Shown in pieces: positions 1-6,927 of a stretch of 10,507 bases of DNA. The DNA comes from an uncultured bacterium (GTDB lineage Bacteria; Hydrogenedentota; Hydrogenedentia; Hydrogenedentales; SLHB01): contig CALEZK010000651.1 of assembly GCA_937928585.1 (NCBI GenBank), positions 1 through 10,507 of the forward strand, read 5' to 3'. Position numbers and translations under genes: made by a program. Below the pieces are notes generated by a model that saw only the letters and a list, made by a program, of their open reading frames with translations, was not told the origin of the DNA and did no database searches. The stretch's first letter is position 1; every line of letters starts with the position of its first letter.

Positions 1-16
1 CGTCTATTCAGCGGAC

Positions 17-54
17 AAAAAAATGGGCGCGAGGTGTCCATGCACCTCGCGCCC
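17..54 (-). terminator. Intrinsic (Rho-independent) terminator of the DUF6600-like gene
   Basis: A perfect 12-bp inverted repeat (GGGCGCGAGGTG at 25-36 with CACCTCGCGCCC at 43-54) encloses a 6-nt loop. Next to it on the plus strand are seven A residues (17-23), so on the minus strand the hairpin is followed by A and then seven T. The stem begins 16 bp after the TAG stop of the minus-strand gene. This is a textbook intrinsic terminator for that gene. The opposite side (55-62) has no T-run, so it should act in the minus direction only. Confidence 0.92.
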
Positions 55-70
55 AAGATGAATTATCTGG

Positions 71-2689
71 CTACCGGCTGCGGCCGCGCGCTTCACCGCC
101 GCCGCGTCCACCACCGCCGCCACCGTCACCACGGCCACCAATGGACCGCGACTCCGGAGCGGAGAAGGAGCGGTTCGGCGCCTGGACCTGCCGCGATTGC
201 GGTGCTTCGATTCGCGGTTGTTGCACTTCGATGCGTCGCGGTGCCGGCGCTTCGTAGCGTGGTTGCGGCGCCTCATAGCGCGGTTGCTGTACTTCGACGC
301 GAGGCGCGGCACGCTGCTCGATCCGCGGGGCCTCATACTGTTGTCGCTGCACCTGCGGTTGCGACATGCGCGGCTCGTAGCGTTGCTGCGGCGCTTCGAC
401 GCGCGGCGCAGTATTTTGAATCCTCGGCGCCTCGATGTCCCGCGATCGTTGTTGCACCTGCGGGGTGTAATCACGCGAACGGGATGTGTCCGGGATTACG
501 CGGCTCTGCGGCGTGCCCGTCGAAGGTTCCGGCGTATAGGTCTGAACCGGATTGTTAATCGCCGTGCGCGAACGCGGCGTCGACTGGGGAATCGTACCAA
601 GTGACTGCGAGCGATCGCTGCGGCCGTCGCCACCGTTGACGCGCGGAAGATTCGGTTCGCGCACCCGCGGCTGATCCGGTGCCAAAGTGCGCCCTTGTCC
701 AGTCGCTTCCGGCGAATTCACCCGCGCGCGGGTGTCGTTCAGCGTGCGGCTCGTTGCTTGCGGTGTGCGCGCGTTCGTGTCGGGCGCATTACCGCCGTCG
801 GTGTCACGTTCCATCCGGCGCGTTGTGCGGTCAAGGCCGCGCGTCACGTTTGTATCGGCATTCGCCGAAGTGCGATCCGACGGCACCTTCGCCCGCTCCA
901 CGGCGCTGCGCTCTGCATCGCGCGCTTCTGCTTCCCACGCCGTGCGCGGGGTCTCGCGGTTTCGCAGCGATGCATTTGCGGGCGTTTCGTCGTTCGGCTT
1001 AACGGTCGCGCGTTCCGTTGTGCGCGCACCCTGGCCGCGCAATGTCTCGATTGCTTCTTCATTGTTGCGCACGGACCGCGCCGTGGACGCGCGTACTGTC
1101 GAGCCCGGGAGCTTACGCGTCGGCGCCTCTGTTGCGCTCCGTTCGATTGCCGCAACGCGCGACCGGCGCGCTTCCGCCGCCTGCGGGTTCTTGTCGTCAG
1201 ACCCGCGAGTTGATTCAAGATTTCGCTGTGCGCGACGCAACGTAGACCCGGTATCGAGTGCCGTATCCGCGCTCAACGCCGTATCCCGGACGCGCGCCTG
1301 GCGGCCCGTCGTTGTTTGCGATGTCCGGATCGCCCGCGCCGTGCTTGCATTACGCGTGGTGAATTCGTTCCGCCCAAGGCTCTCGTTCAGCGAACGCGCC
1401 CGAACCGACGCGGCAACCGTGAATGCGCCGCCGCTTTCAATTCCGCGAATGACGCGACGCGGGTTGTATTCGCGTACAAGCGCATTCGATCCATAATGCG
1501 GGTAACGGTCGCGATACCTGTCACCATAGATGTTCCAAACATAGACGTCGCCGATATTCACATTGACGAACAGATCGTTATACGCCGGGTACACCGAGCA
1601 AGGACCGTAGTACAGGTCGTTCGGCCGGCAATACGAACTGAAGCCAATGCTGAATGGCACGCCACCCACGTAGAAAGTCGAACCATAGCTGCACGGGCGG
1701 TTGTAGTAATCCAACGGCGCCCATACGAAATTTCCACCGTAGTACGCTGTCGCGCACCACGCCGGTGACCACACAGGGTCGTAGTTCCACAACCAGCCAT
1801 GCGCGGGATAGTAGTTCCAGCGCCCATAGTGGGACGTGACGTAGCAGAACGGATAGTAACCGGTCCATGAATAACCGTACGAAGGACCGTAGCTCCAATA
1901 CCCATCGCGGTAAGGCACGTAATCCACGACGACCGTCGGCCGCCAGTATTGGCGGTTGTCGACATAGACCCATTCGCCATACGACGCAAGGTCGCTGTAT
2001 CCAATCGGCGTCTGTTCGACCTGAACGCTGGCGGGCATCGCGCGATCGCCGAGCGCCAGGATGCGCGCGCGCTCCCGGTTCCAAGCGTCAAACGCGTCTT
2101 CTACCGTTTTGTCAAAGGGCACGGCATTGGAAGGTAACAAACCTGGATCAACATACACGCGCTGGCCCTCGCGCGCTTCCACCGGCGCGCCACCATCCGT
2201 CGCAACGGTTACCCGGCCCCAGCGCACCGAAACGGTGGTGGAACCTTCGCCTACGACGTCTACGCGAACCTGCGAATCGCGATCTACAAGTATGCTCGCT
2301 GCTGGCGTACGTATCTTGAAATCGCCCGTGCTGCGGCTAACGCGTTGAACATAAAAAGACCCCGCCCACGCGTTTATCGTCGCGCTTGGTGAAAGGGATT
2401 GAAGTTCCGCCTTGCTGCGGTCTGCCATCCGAAAGAACGAACCGCCGGACAGCTCCGCCTCCAAAGTCCCTTGTTCATCAATCCACAACGTATCACCCGG
2501 CAGAATGATCGTGTTGACCGTCGCGTAGCTCCAGTCTGCATCCTGCGAACCGCGGACTAGTGCGCCGCCGGATTCGTGGCTGATGCGCGCGTGAAGCAGG
2601 TCGGTGGCGTATGACGGAATGGACGCGGTCATCGCGACCGCCACCAACAGCCATCGCCATGCGGGTTGGATTCGTGCTAAGTGTTTCAT
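71..2689 (-). CDS. Secreted FecR-like/DUF6600-like protein with long Arg-rich tail
   Basis: This 872-residue protein is probably exported. The N-terminus is a clear Sec signal peptide: basic start MKHLAR, hydrophobic core around residues 13-24, likely cleavage after SYA at 28. Residues about 30-190 resemble a FecR-type beta domain, with segments such as GDFKIRTPAASILVDRDSQV and WGRVTV. Residues about 237-330 are a Tyr/Trp-rich module with repeated YGxW, GWLWNYDPVW and WAPLDYY motifs, typical of DUF6600-type proteins. From about 430 to the end the chain is Arg/Ala/Thr/Pro/Gln-rich and probably disordered. It has degenerate PRYEAP/EVQQPR repeats and a final Gly-Arg tract (about 851-872). I chose the ATG at 2689 because GGGAGG lies upstream at good spacing and the signal peptide follows directly. 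An in-frame GTG at 2707 would sit on that ribosome site. An intrinsic terminator follows the stop, and the gene is divergent from the kinase. The molecular function is unknown. FecR/DUF6600 proteins are generally envelope or surface-linked. The assignment comes from pattern recognition, not a database search. Confidence 0.85.
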   Translation of the reverse strand: MKHLARIQPAWRWLLVAVAMTASIPSYATDLLHARISHESGGALVRGSQDADWSYATVNTIILPGDTLWIDEQGTLEAELSGGSFFRMADRSKAELQSLSPSATINAWAGSFYVQRVSRSTGDFKIRTPAASILVDRDSQVRVDVVGEGSTTVSVRWGRVTVATDGGAPVEAREGQRVYVDPGLLPSNAVPFDKTVEDAFDAWNRERARILALGDRAMPASVQVEQTPIGYSDLASYGEWVYVDNRQYWRPTVVVDYVPYRDGYWSYGPSYGYSWTGYYPFCYVTSHYGRWNYYPAHGWLWNYDPVWSPAWCATAYYGGNFVWAPLDYYNRPCSYGSTFYVGGVPFSIGFSSYCRPNDLYYGPCSVYPAYNDLFVNVNIGDVYVWNIYGDRYRDRYPHYGSNALVREYNPRRVIRGIESGGAFTVAASVRARSLNESLGRNEFTTRNASTARAIRTSQTTTGRQARVRDTALSADTALDTGSTLRRAQRNLESTRGSDDKNPQAAEARRSRVAAIERSATEAPTRKLPGSTVRASTARSVRNNEEAIETLRGQGARTTERATVKPNDETPANASLRNRETPRTAWEAEARDAERSAVERAKVPSDRTSANADTNVTRGLDRTTRRMERDTDGGNAPDTNARTPQATSRTLNDTRARVNSPEATGQGRTLAPDQPRVREPNLPRVNGGDGRSDRSQSLGTIPQSTPRSRTAINNPVQTYTPEPSTGTPQSRVIPDTSRSRDYTPQVQQRSRDIEAPRIQNTAPRVEAPQQRYEPRMSQPQVQRQQYEAPRIEQRAAPRVEVQQPRYEAPQPRYEAPAPRRIEVQQPRIEAPQSRQVQAPNRSFSAPESRSIGGRGDGGGGGGRGGGEARGRSR
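195..410 (-). repeat. Degenerate tandem repeats in the tail of the DUF6600-like gene
   Basis: Inside the coding sequence, short units encoding variants of PRYEAP, PRIEAP, RVEAPQQRYEP and EVQQPR recur about every 8-15 residues. In DNA they appear as repeated near-copies of GGCGC-TTCG/CTCA-TAGCG and TTGC/TTGCTG-TACTTCGACGCG. The copies are imperfect, so this is a protein low-complexity repeat and not a mobile or structural DNA repeat. Boundaries are approximate. Confidence 0.65.
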
Positions 2690-2712
2690 GGTTTCCTGAC
2701 CTCCCACGGTTG

Positions 2713-2731
2713 CGGCAGGCCATTCCTGCCG
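2713..2731 (-). promoter_or_regulatory. Small hairpin in the 5' leader of the DUF6600-like gene
   Basis: CGGCAGG (2713-2719) and CCTGCCG (2725-2731) form a perfect 7-bp GC-rich stem with a 5-nt loop. It lies 23 bp upstream of the ATG, just beyond the GGGAGG ribosome site at about 2698-2704. It could stabilise the leader or modulate translation. It has no T-run, so it is not a terminator. The pairing is directly visible; the function is inferred and weak. Confidence 0.3.
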
Positions 2732-2826
2732 GGCCCGTGCTGCTTGCCCGTGATCTATGGGTATGGACGAGTCAGGCTAAGCCGCATTCATTTTGGCACA
2801 ATTTCACTCGTGTACCGGTTGATTTG

Positions 2827-2860
2827 CCCCCCTACCGATGGTAGGCTGAACCAGTAGGGG
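2827..2860. promoter_or_regulatory. Overlapping inverted repeats in the divergent intergenic region
   Basis: CCTACC-GAT-GGTAGG (2831-2845) is a perfect 6-bp inverted repeat with a 3-nt centre. The left arm can instead pair over 7 bp (CCCCTAC at 2829-2835) with GTAGGGG at 2854-2860, so two mutually exclusive hairpins are possible. The site lies about 70-100 bp before the kinase start and 140-170 bp from the divergent gene's start. It could be an operator for a dimeric regulator or a leader structure. Chance occurrence is not excluded. Confidence 0.3.
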
Positions 2861-2931
2861 AACGGTTTTCGCAGTACCGTCAACAGCACCGGGGCCGCAT
2901 CGTCCCGGGGAAACACGTAAATCCAGCTAAT

Positions 2932-4287
2932 ATGGCAGAAGATTTCGAGTCTGGCTACCTCCTCGGGGGGCGCTTCTTGCTCGTCCGAAACCTCGGACGC
3001 GGCGCCGTCGGCAACGTCTGGCTCGCCGCCGACGTCCAGCTCCACGATGAACCCGTAGCCTGTAAGATTCTCCACAACACCTTCGGTGACGACCGCCGCG
3101 CCATTTCCGACCTGAAACGCGAAGTCTTGCTCATGCGCAAGCTCCGCCATCCGAATATCGTCGCCGTCCATTCATTCTGGGACATCGATGGCCATCGCTT
3201 CATCACCATGGAGTTTATCGGTGGCAACAATATGGCCAACAAACTGAACGAGCGCGATACGCCGTTTCAGTTGTACGAGGTAATGCCCTGGATCGAGCAA
3301 CTCTGCGGCGCGCTGGATCACGCGCATAAACAGGGCGTCCTGCATCGCGACGTGAAACCCGCAAACATCCTGATGGACAACGACGGCGAGGTGCGCCTCG
3401 CCGATTTCGGCATCGCGCGTACCGCTCGCGAAGCCAGCGCGCGCATGGCCGGACATCTCACTAGCGGCACACTCCTGTTTATGAGCCCCGAACAACTCCT
3501 CGGCGAACCCTTGGATCATCGCAGTGATCTCTACAGCCTCGCGGCCACCATCTACGAATGGCTAAGTGGCGCTCCGCCGTTTCACAAGGGCGCAATCGCC
3601 ATGCAAATCCAGAAGAAACTGGCGTCGCCCATACCCTACTGCCATGAAGCGGTGAATCGCGTATTGTTGAAAGCCCTCAGCAAGCGGCGGGAAGACCGAC
3701 AGGCATCCTGCGGCGAGTTCCTGCGCGAATTGAGAGACGTCGAACGCGCCGTCGACAACATTCACAGTCCGGTCGTTTTCCCCGCCGAAGCCAACCCGAA
3801 ACTGGCGGGGCTTAGCTCGTCGAACAGCGTAACCGTCTCGATGTTTCCACCGGACGCCGACGACACCAAGCAATTGGGAGTCCTGCTTGTGGAGGCCGGC
3901 GTCATATCCGAACCACAGCTGCAGCAGGTCCTCGATCATCATGTCACAACCAGGGAAATGCTCGGCGCTACCCTGATGCGCCTCGGCATCGCAAACGAAG
4001 GAGACATCGTCGGCGCCCTGGAACAGCAACTGCGCATGCAGGCAGTTTCGCTGGAAGACGACAATATTGACCGCGAAGTGGCGCACCTGTTGCCTCGGGA
4101 GATCGCCGAGGCACACAAGTGCCTCGCCGTGAAAAAGGAAAATGGCCGCATCCTCCTCGCAATGGCCAACCCGCTCGATTTCACCGCGATCAATGAGGTC
4201 GAAAAAGTCATCGGTCTGCCCATCGATCCCCGCGTGGCGCTCGAATCGTCCGTTAACTATGCAATCGCGCGCGTCTACGGCGGATAA
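2932..4287 (+). CDS. Hanks-type Ser/Thr protein kinase with C-terminal MshEN (GspE N-terminal) domain
   Basis: This 451-residue cytoplasmic protein has no signal peptide or membrane segment. Residues about 15-270 are a complete eukaryotic-like kinase domain: Gly-rich loop LGRGAVGNVW (21-30), VACK lysine K45, helix-C glutamate E64, catalytic HRD (138-140) with K142 and N145, DFG (158-160), SPE (185-187) and D199. All catalytic residues are present, so it should be active. A linker (about 271-312) leads to a MshEN/T2SSE_N-type domain (about 313-451). That domain has two LGxxLxxxGxI-like motifs (Leu315-Gly316 and Leu344-Gly345), then an LLP...A...C segment and a conserved AMANPLDFTAINE element. 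In GspE/PilB/MshE ATPases this domain links the ATPase to its partners, and in MshE it binds c-di-GMP. Here the motif arginines are replaced by Gln314 and Met343. The ATG at 2932 fits the domain start, but no good Shine-Dalgarno precedes it. The gene is divergent from the secreted DUF6600-like gene. Targets are unknown. Confidence 0.93.
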   Translation: MAEDFESGYLLGGRFLLVRNLGRGAVGNVWLAADVQLHDEPVACKILHNTFGDDRRAISDLKREVLLMRKLRHPNIVAVHSFWDIDGHRFITMEFIGGNNMANKLNERDTPFQLYEVMPWIEQLCGALDHAHKQGVLHRDVKPANILMDNDGEVRLADFGIARTAREASARMAGHLTSGTLLFMSPEQLLGEPLDHRSDLYSLAATIYEWLSGAPPFHKGAIAMQIQKKLASPIPYCHEAVNRVLLKALSKRREDRQASCGEFLRELRDVERAVDNIHSPVVFPAEANPKLAGLSSSNSVTVSMFPPDADDTKQLGVLLVEAGVISEPQLQQVLDHHVTTREMLGATLMRLGIANEGDIVGALEQQLRMQAVSLEDDNIDREVAHLLPREIAEAHKCLAVKKENGRILLAMANPLDFTAINEVEKVIGLPIDPRVALESSVNYAIARVYGG

Positions 4288-4298
4288 CTCGGGCGTTA

Positions 4299-4328
4299 TT
4301 TACATCCGCGTGCGATTACGTTTACGAT
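4299..4328 (+). promoter_or_regulatory. Possible sigma70-type promoter before the MFS transporter
   Basis: TTTACA (4299-4304, 5 of 6 matches to TTGACA) is followed after 18 bp by TACGAT (4323-4328, 4 of 6 matches to TATAAT). It lies in the 144-bp gap between the kinase stop and the transporter start. That would give a leader of about 95 nt. This is the best-looking promoter-like pair in the gap, but it rests on consensus matching alone. Confidence 0.3.
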
Positions 4329-4394
4329 TACCCGCCCGCACGCGACCAAACCCGCGTCGTATGCGGTCTATGTGGCGGAGCACTTGGGGAATTC

Positions 4395-4410
4395 CGCGTG
4401 GGCGCACGCG
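4395..4410 (+). promoter_or_regulatory. GC hairpin just upstream of the transporter ribosome site
   Basis: CGCGTG (4395-4400) and CACGCG (4405-4410) form a 6-bp stem with loop GGCG. It ends five bases before the AGGGGAG ribosome-binding site (about 4415-4421) of the transporter. A stem here could affect ribosome loading. In GC-rich DNA such short stems also arise by chance. Confidence 0.22.
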
Positions 4411-4431
4411 CGTAAGGGGAGACGAACCACA

Positions 4432-5655
4432 ATGAGTACGACGGTCCGCGTGCAGCTTTCCATCATGATGTTTATCCAGTTCTTCGTCTGGGGCGTCTGG
4501 TTCGTGACCCTCGGCACCTACCTCGGCAAGCTGAATTTCAGCGGCACGGCAATCGGCAGCGCCTACAGCACCACCAACTGGGGGGCCATCGTCGCGCCAT
4601 TCATCATCGGCATGATAGCGGACAAGTTTTTTTCCGCCGAGCGCGTCATGGGCGTCCTCCACATCGTCGGCTCAGGCATCATGTGGTATCTCTCAACCAT
4701 TACTGAACCCACGGCCTTCTTTTTTGTGGCCCTCGCATATGCTCTCTGCTACATGCCAACCTTGTCCCTCGTAAACGCCATCTCCTTTCAGCAAATGACC
4801 GATCCCGCGAAGGAGTTCCCCGCGGTGCGCGTCCTCGGCACGTTGGGCTGGATTGCCGCAGGTCTTCTTGTAGGACGCATGGGCATTGAAGACTCCGTCA
4901 TGCCCCTCCAAATGGCCGCGGGCGCATCGTTTCTCATGGGCCTCTACAGCTTCACGCTTCCAAACACACCCCCGAAGTCGCGCGGAAAGAAAGTCACCGT
5001 CAGCGATGTCCTCGGTCTGGATGCATTGCGCCTGCTGAAGGATCCTTCATTCCTTATCTTTGTCGTCTGCTCGCTACTGATCTGTATTCCGCTTGCCTTC
5101 TACTACAACTTCACGAACATGTTCCTGAACGCGAACGGAGTCGAGAATGCCGCGGGCAAGCAGACATTCGGACAGATGTCCGAAGTCGCTTTCATGGTCG
5201 TCATGCCGGTTTTCTTCATGATGTTAGGTGTCAAGAGAATGCTCCTCATCGGCATGGTTGCCTGGGCAGTTCGCTACTTTTTCTTCGCATACGGCAATGC
5301 CGACTCCGGAATGTGGATGTGGTATATCGGCATCCTGCTTCACGGTATTTGCTACGACTTCTTTTTTGTAACCGGCCAACTTTATGTCGATAAGAAGGCC
5401 CCGGAATCGGTCCGTGCCAGCGCCCAGGGTTTCATCGGCGTTATCACCTATGGCGTTGGTATGGTCATTGGTTCAATCGCTAGCGGACGCATTGTCGACG
5501 CATACAAACTTGCCGAACCCGTTGGCGACGTTGCACATGATTGGCGAGGTATCTGGCTCGTGCCCGGTATCATGGCCGTAATAATCACAATAATCTTCGC
5601 GCTGCTTTTCCGCGATAACGGATCGAATAAATCGAACGACGCAACAGCCGCCTGA
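4432..5655 (+). CDS. MFS transporter, nucleoside:H+ symporter (NupG/XapB-like) family
   Basis: This 407-residue inner-membrane permease probably has 12 transmembrane helices. Its N-terminus (LSIMMFIQFFVWGVWFVTLGTYL-like, residues 9-31) is the hallmark opening of the NHS family, whose characterised members NupG and XapB import nucleosides by proton symport. Other recognisable elements are the cytoplasmic IGMIADKFFSAERVMG loop after helix 2, the SLVNAISF helix, and the late YVDKKAPESVRASAQG loop with the following glycine-rich helix. Length matches the family (about 400-420). The ATG at 4432 is preferred over an in-frame ATG at 4372, because AGGGGAG sits 10 bp before it and the homology starts there. 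NHS-family genes in environmental phyla often sit near sugar or nucleoside catabolism genes, so the true substrate here may be a sugar or nucleoside. No catabolic neighbour is present to decide this. The TGA stop overlaps the ATG of a doubtful 67-codon frame. Confidence 0.88.
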   Translation: MSTTVRVQLSIMMFIQFFVWGVWFVTLGTYLGKLNFSGTAIGSAYSTTNWGAIVAPFIIGMIADKFFSAERVMGVLHIVGSGIMWYLSTITEPTAFFFVALAYALCYMPTLSLVNAISFQQMTDPAKEFPAVRVLGTLGWIAAGLLVGRMGIEDSVMPLQMAAGASFLMGLYSFTLPNTPPKSRGKKVTVSDVLGLDALRLLKDPSFLIFVVCSLLICIPLAFYYNFTNMFLNANGVENAAGKQTFGQMSEVAFMVVMPVFFMMLGVKRMLLIGMVAWAVRYFFFAYGNADSGMWMWYIGILLHGICYDFFFVTGQLYVDKKAPESVRASAQGFIGVITYGVGMVIGSIASGRIVDAYKLAEPVGDVAHDWRGIWLVPGIMAVIITIIFALLFRDNGSNKSNDATAA

Positions 5656-5705
5656 TGTCGCTGAATATCGCTTCGGCCTGTTCAACTTCGCGCGCCATTT
5701 GGAGT

Positions 5706-5733
5706 GCGGTAGCAGAGTCTTCGGCGCTACCGC
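5706..5733. terminator. Weak hairpin downstream of the transporter, possible terminator
   Basis: GCGGTAGC (5706-5713) and GCTACCGC (5726-5733) form a perfect 8-bp stem with a 12-nt loop, 50 bp after the transporter stop in a 187-bp gap. Only three T follow on the plus strand, so it is at best a weak intrinsic terminator. It could instead be an mRNA-stabilising stem or a dispersed palindromic repeat. I see no second copy in the window. Confidence 0.35.
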
Positions 5734-5842
5734 TTTGGCTGTTCGCAGCAAACGGCATCAAAATTGCCAAAGTGCCTCTTAGTCGCTGGCTGATTCGAAA
5801 CGGCAATCGTCCATTGAACGCAATCAAAAGGCTCGCAGGCGT

Positions 5843-6910
5843 GTGCATGTCGGCGTAAACACCCTATTCCTGATTCCCCGCGAGGTGGGCGGGACGGAGA
5901 TCTACGTCCGCAGCATATTGCCCGCGCTGCTATCGCTGAACGCAGGCCTCCGCGTCACAGTCTTCACCAACCGCGAAAACCACAGCAGCTTCGCCGAATA
6001 TGACCGCGTCTTGATTAACGTCCCCGCGTTGTCCCGCCCGCGCCGCATACTCGCGGAACAACTCGGGTTGCCCAGAGCAGCGAAACGCGCGCACGTCGAC
6101 GTGCTGTACTCGCCCGGCTACACCGCGCCCCTCCGCGCGCCGTGTCCACAGGTCGTGACCATTCACGATACGCAGTTCCTCGATTTCCCCGGAGATTTTC
6201 CGTGGCACTCGCGCATGGCGCAGCGCGCCATCGTCGGCGGCGCGGCGCGCCGCGCGGGCGCGATTACAACAGTTTCGGAGTTCTCGAAGAATCGCATTGC
6301 GGACCGATTCGGCGTGCCACGCATCCGAATTGTCGTCGCGCACTCGGCCTTGTCCGGCATGTTCGCCCATCCCCAACCCTGTGCAATCCCAAAGCCGTTT
6401 CTGCTCTACATCGCAAACACATACCCGCACAAGAACGCAACGCGTCTCATTCACGCATTCGACCTGATAAAAGACCGCATACCCCATACTCTTGTGCTTT
6501 GTGGACAACCGCGAGAAGGCGAGCCACCGCCCAATTCGCGCGTGAAACGTATCCATTACGTCGCCTATGAAGAATTGATCGGCATCGTGCAGGCCGCTGA
6601 ACTTATGGTATTCCCATCATTATACGAAGGATTCGGACGCCCCGTCGTCGAAGCGCAGGAAGCCGGCACGCGCGTCATCGCGTCGCGCTCAGCCGCAATT
6701 CCCGAAATCGGCGGCGATGGCGCAACCTATTTCGATGGGCAAAACATTGATTCGATTGCGCAGGCCATTATGGAAGCCCTGCAGGAACCAGAATCCAAAC
6801 GCGCGGCAATGATTGCCAAAGGCCGTGAAAATGCGAAGCGATTTACGTGGAAAGCATGCGCGGAACAAACGACCATGGCTTTTAATCTGGCGCTAACCTC
6901 GCGACCGTAA
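5843..6910 (+). CDS. Glycosyltransferase family 4 (GT-B fold) protein
   Basis: This 355-residue protein should transfer a sugar from a nucleotide-sugar donor with retention of configuration, probably at the cytoplasmic face of the membrane. The N-terminal half starts with a typical beta-strand and Gly loop (HVGVNTLFLIPREVGGTEIYV) and contains VLYSPGYTAP and VTIHDTQFLDFP, as in GT4 acceptor domains. The C-terminal half has LLYIANTYPHKNATRLIHAF, the donor-site entry seen in mannosyltransferase-like GT4 enzymes. It also has the EX7E pair, E262 and E270, within EGFGRPVVE, followed by GTRVIASRSAAIPEIGGDGA. The start is the GTG at 5843, where the family N-terminus begins; AAAAGG lies about 11 bp upstream. 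The polyprenol-kinase-like gene follows 17 bp downstream, suggesting co-transcription. Donor and acceptor cannot be read from the sequence; O-antigen, exopolysaccharide or glycolipid synthesis are the usual roles. Confidence 0.9.
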   Translation: MHVGVNTLFLIPREVGGTEIYVRSILPALLSLNAGLRVTVFTNRENHSSFAEYDRVLINVPALSRPRRILAEQLGLPRAAKRAHVDVLYSPGYTAPLRAPCPQVVTIHDTQFLDFPGDFPWHSRMAQRAIVGGAARRAGAITTVSEFSKNRIADRFGVPRIRIVVAHSALSGMFAHPQPCAIPKPFLLYIANTYPHKNATRLIHAFDLIKDRIPHTLVLCGQPREGEPPPNSRVKRIHYVAYEELIGIVQAAELMVFPSLYEGFGRPVVEAQEAGTRVIASRSAAIPEIGGDGATYFDGQNIDSIAQAIMEALQEPESKRAAMIAKGRENAKRFTWKACAEQTTMAFNLALTSRP

Positions 6911-6927
6911 GTCGCCAGTACCATCTA

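Noticed and set aside
687..1496. Long plus-strand open frame (269 codons) and others (34-558, 1316-1768) opposite the DUF6600-like gene
   Set aside because: They are antisense to the Arg-rich CGN-coded tail, which naturally leaves other frames open. The predicted proteins are Arg/Ala/Val-rich with no recognisable domain.
2690..2707. GTG at 2707 as the start of the DUF6600-like gene
   Set aside because: It would lie on the ribosome-binding site of the ATG at 2689, which is followed directly by a proper signal peptide.
2794..2809. TGGCAC resembling the -24 element of a sigma54 promoter
   Set aside because: The -12 GC is not present at the required spacing; CT is found there instead.
2819..2847. 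TTGATT-N17-TAGGCT as a sigma70 promoter for the kinase gene
   Set aside because: The -10 element matches only 3 of 6 consensus bases and overlaps the palindrome, so it is too weak to call.
3562..4116. Minus-strand frames opposite the kinase (3562-4116, 2788-3171, 3172-3519)
   Set aside because: They are shadows of the kinase reading frame. The plus-strand product has complete kinase and MshEN motifs.
4372..4431. In-frame upstream ATG at 4372 for the MFS transporter
   Set aside because: It would add 20 residues lacking family similarity ahead of a start that has a good Shine-Dalgarno.
5930..6556. 208-codon minus-strand frame inside the glycosyltransferase gene
   Set aside because: It is antisense to a clear GT4 coding sequence and has no recognisable motifs of its own.
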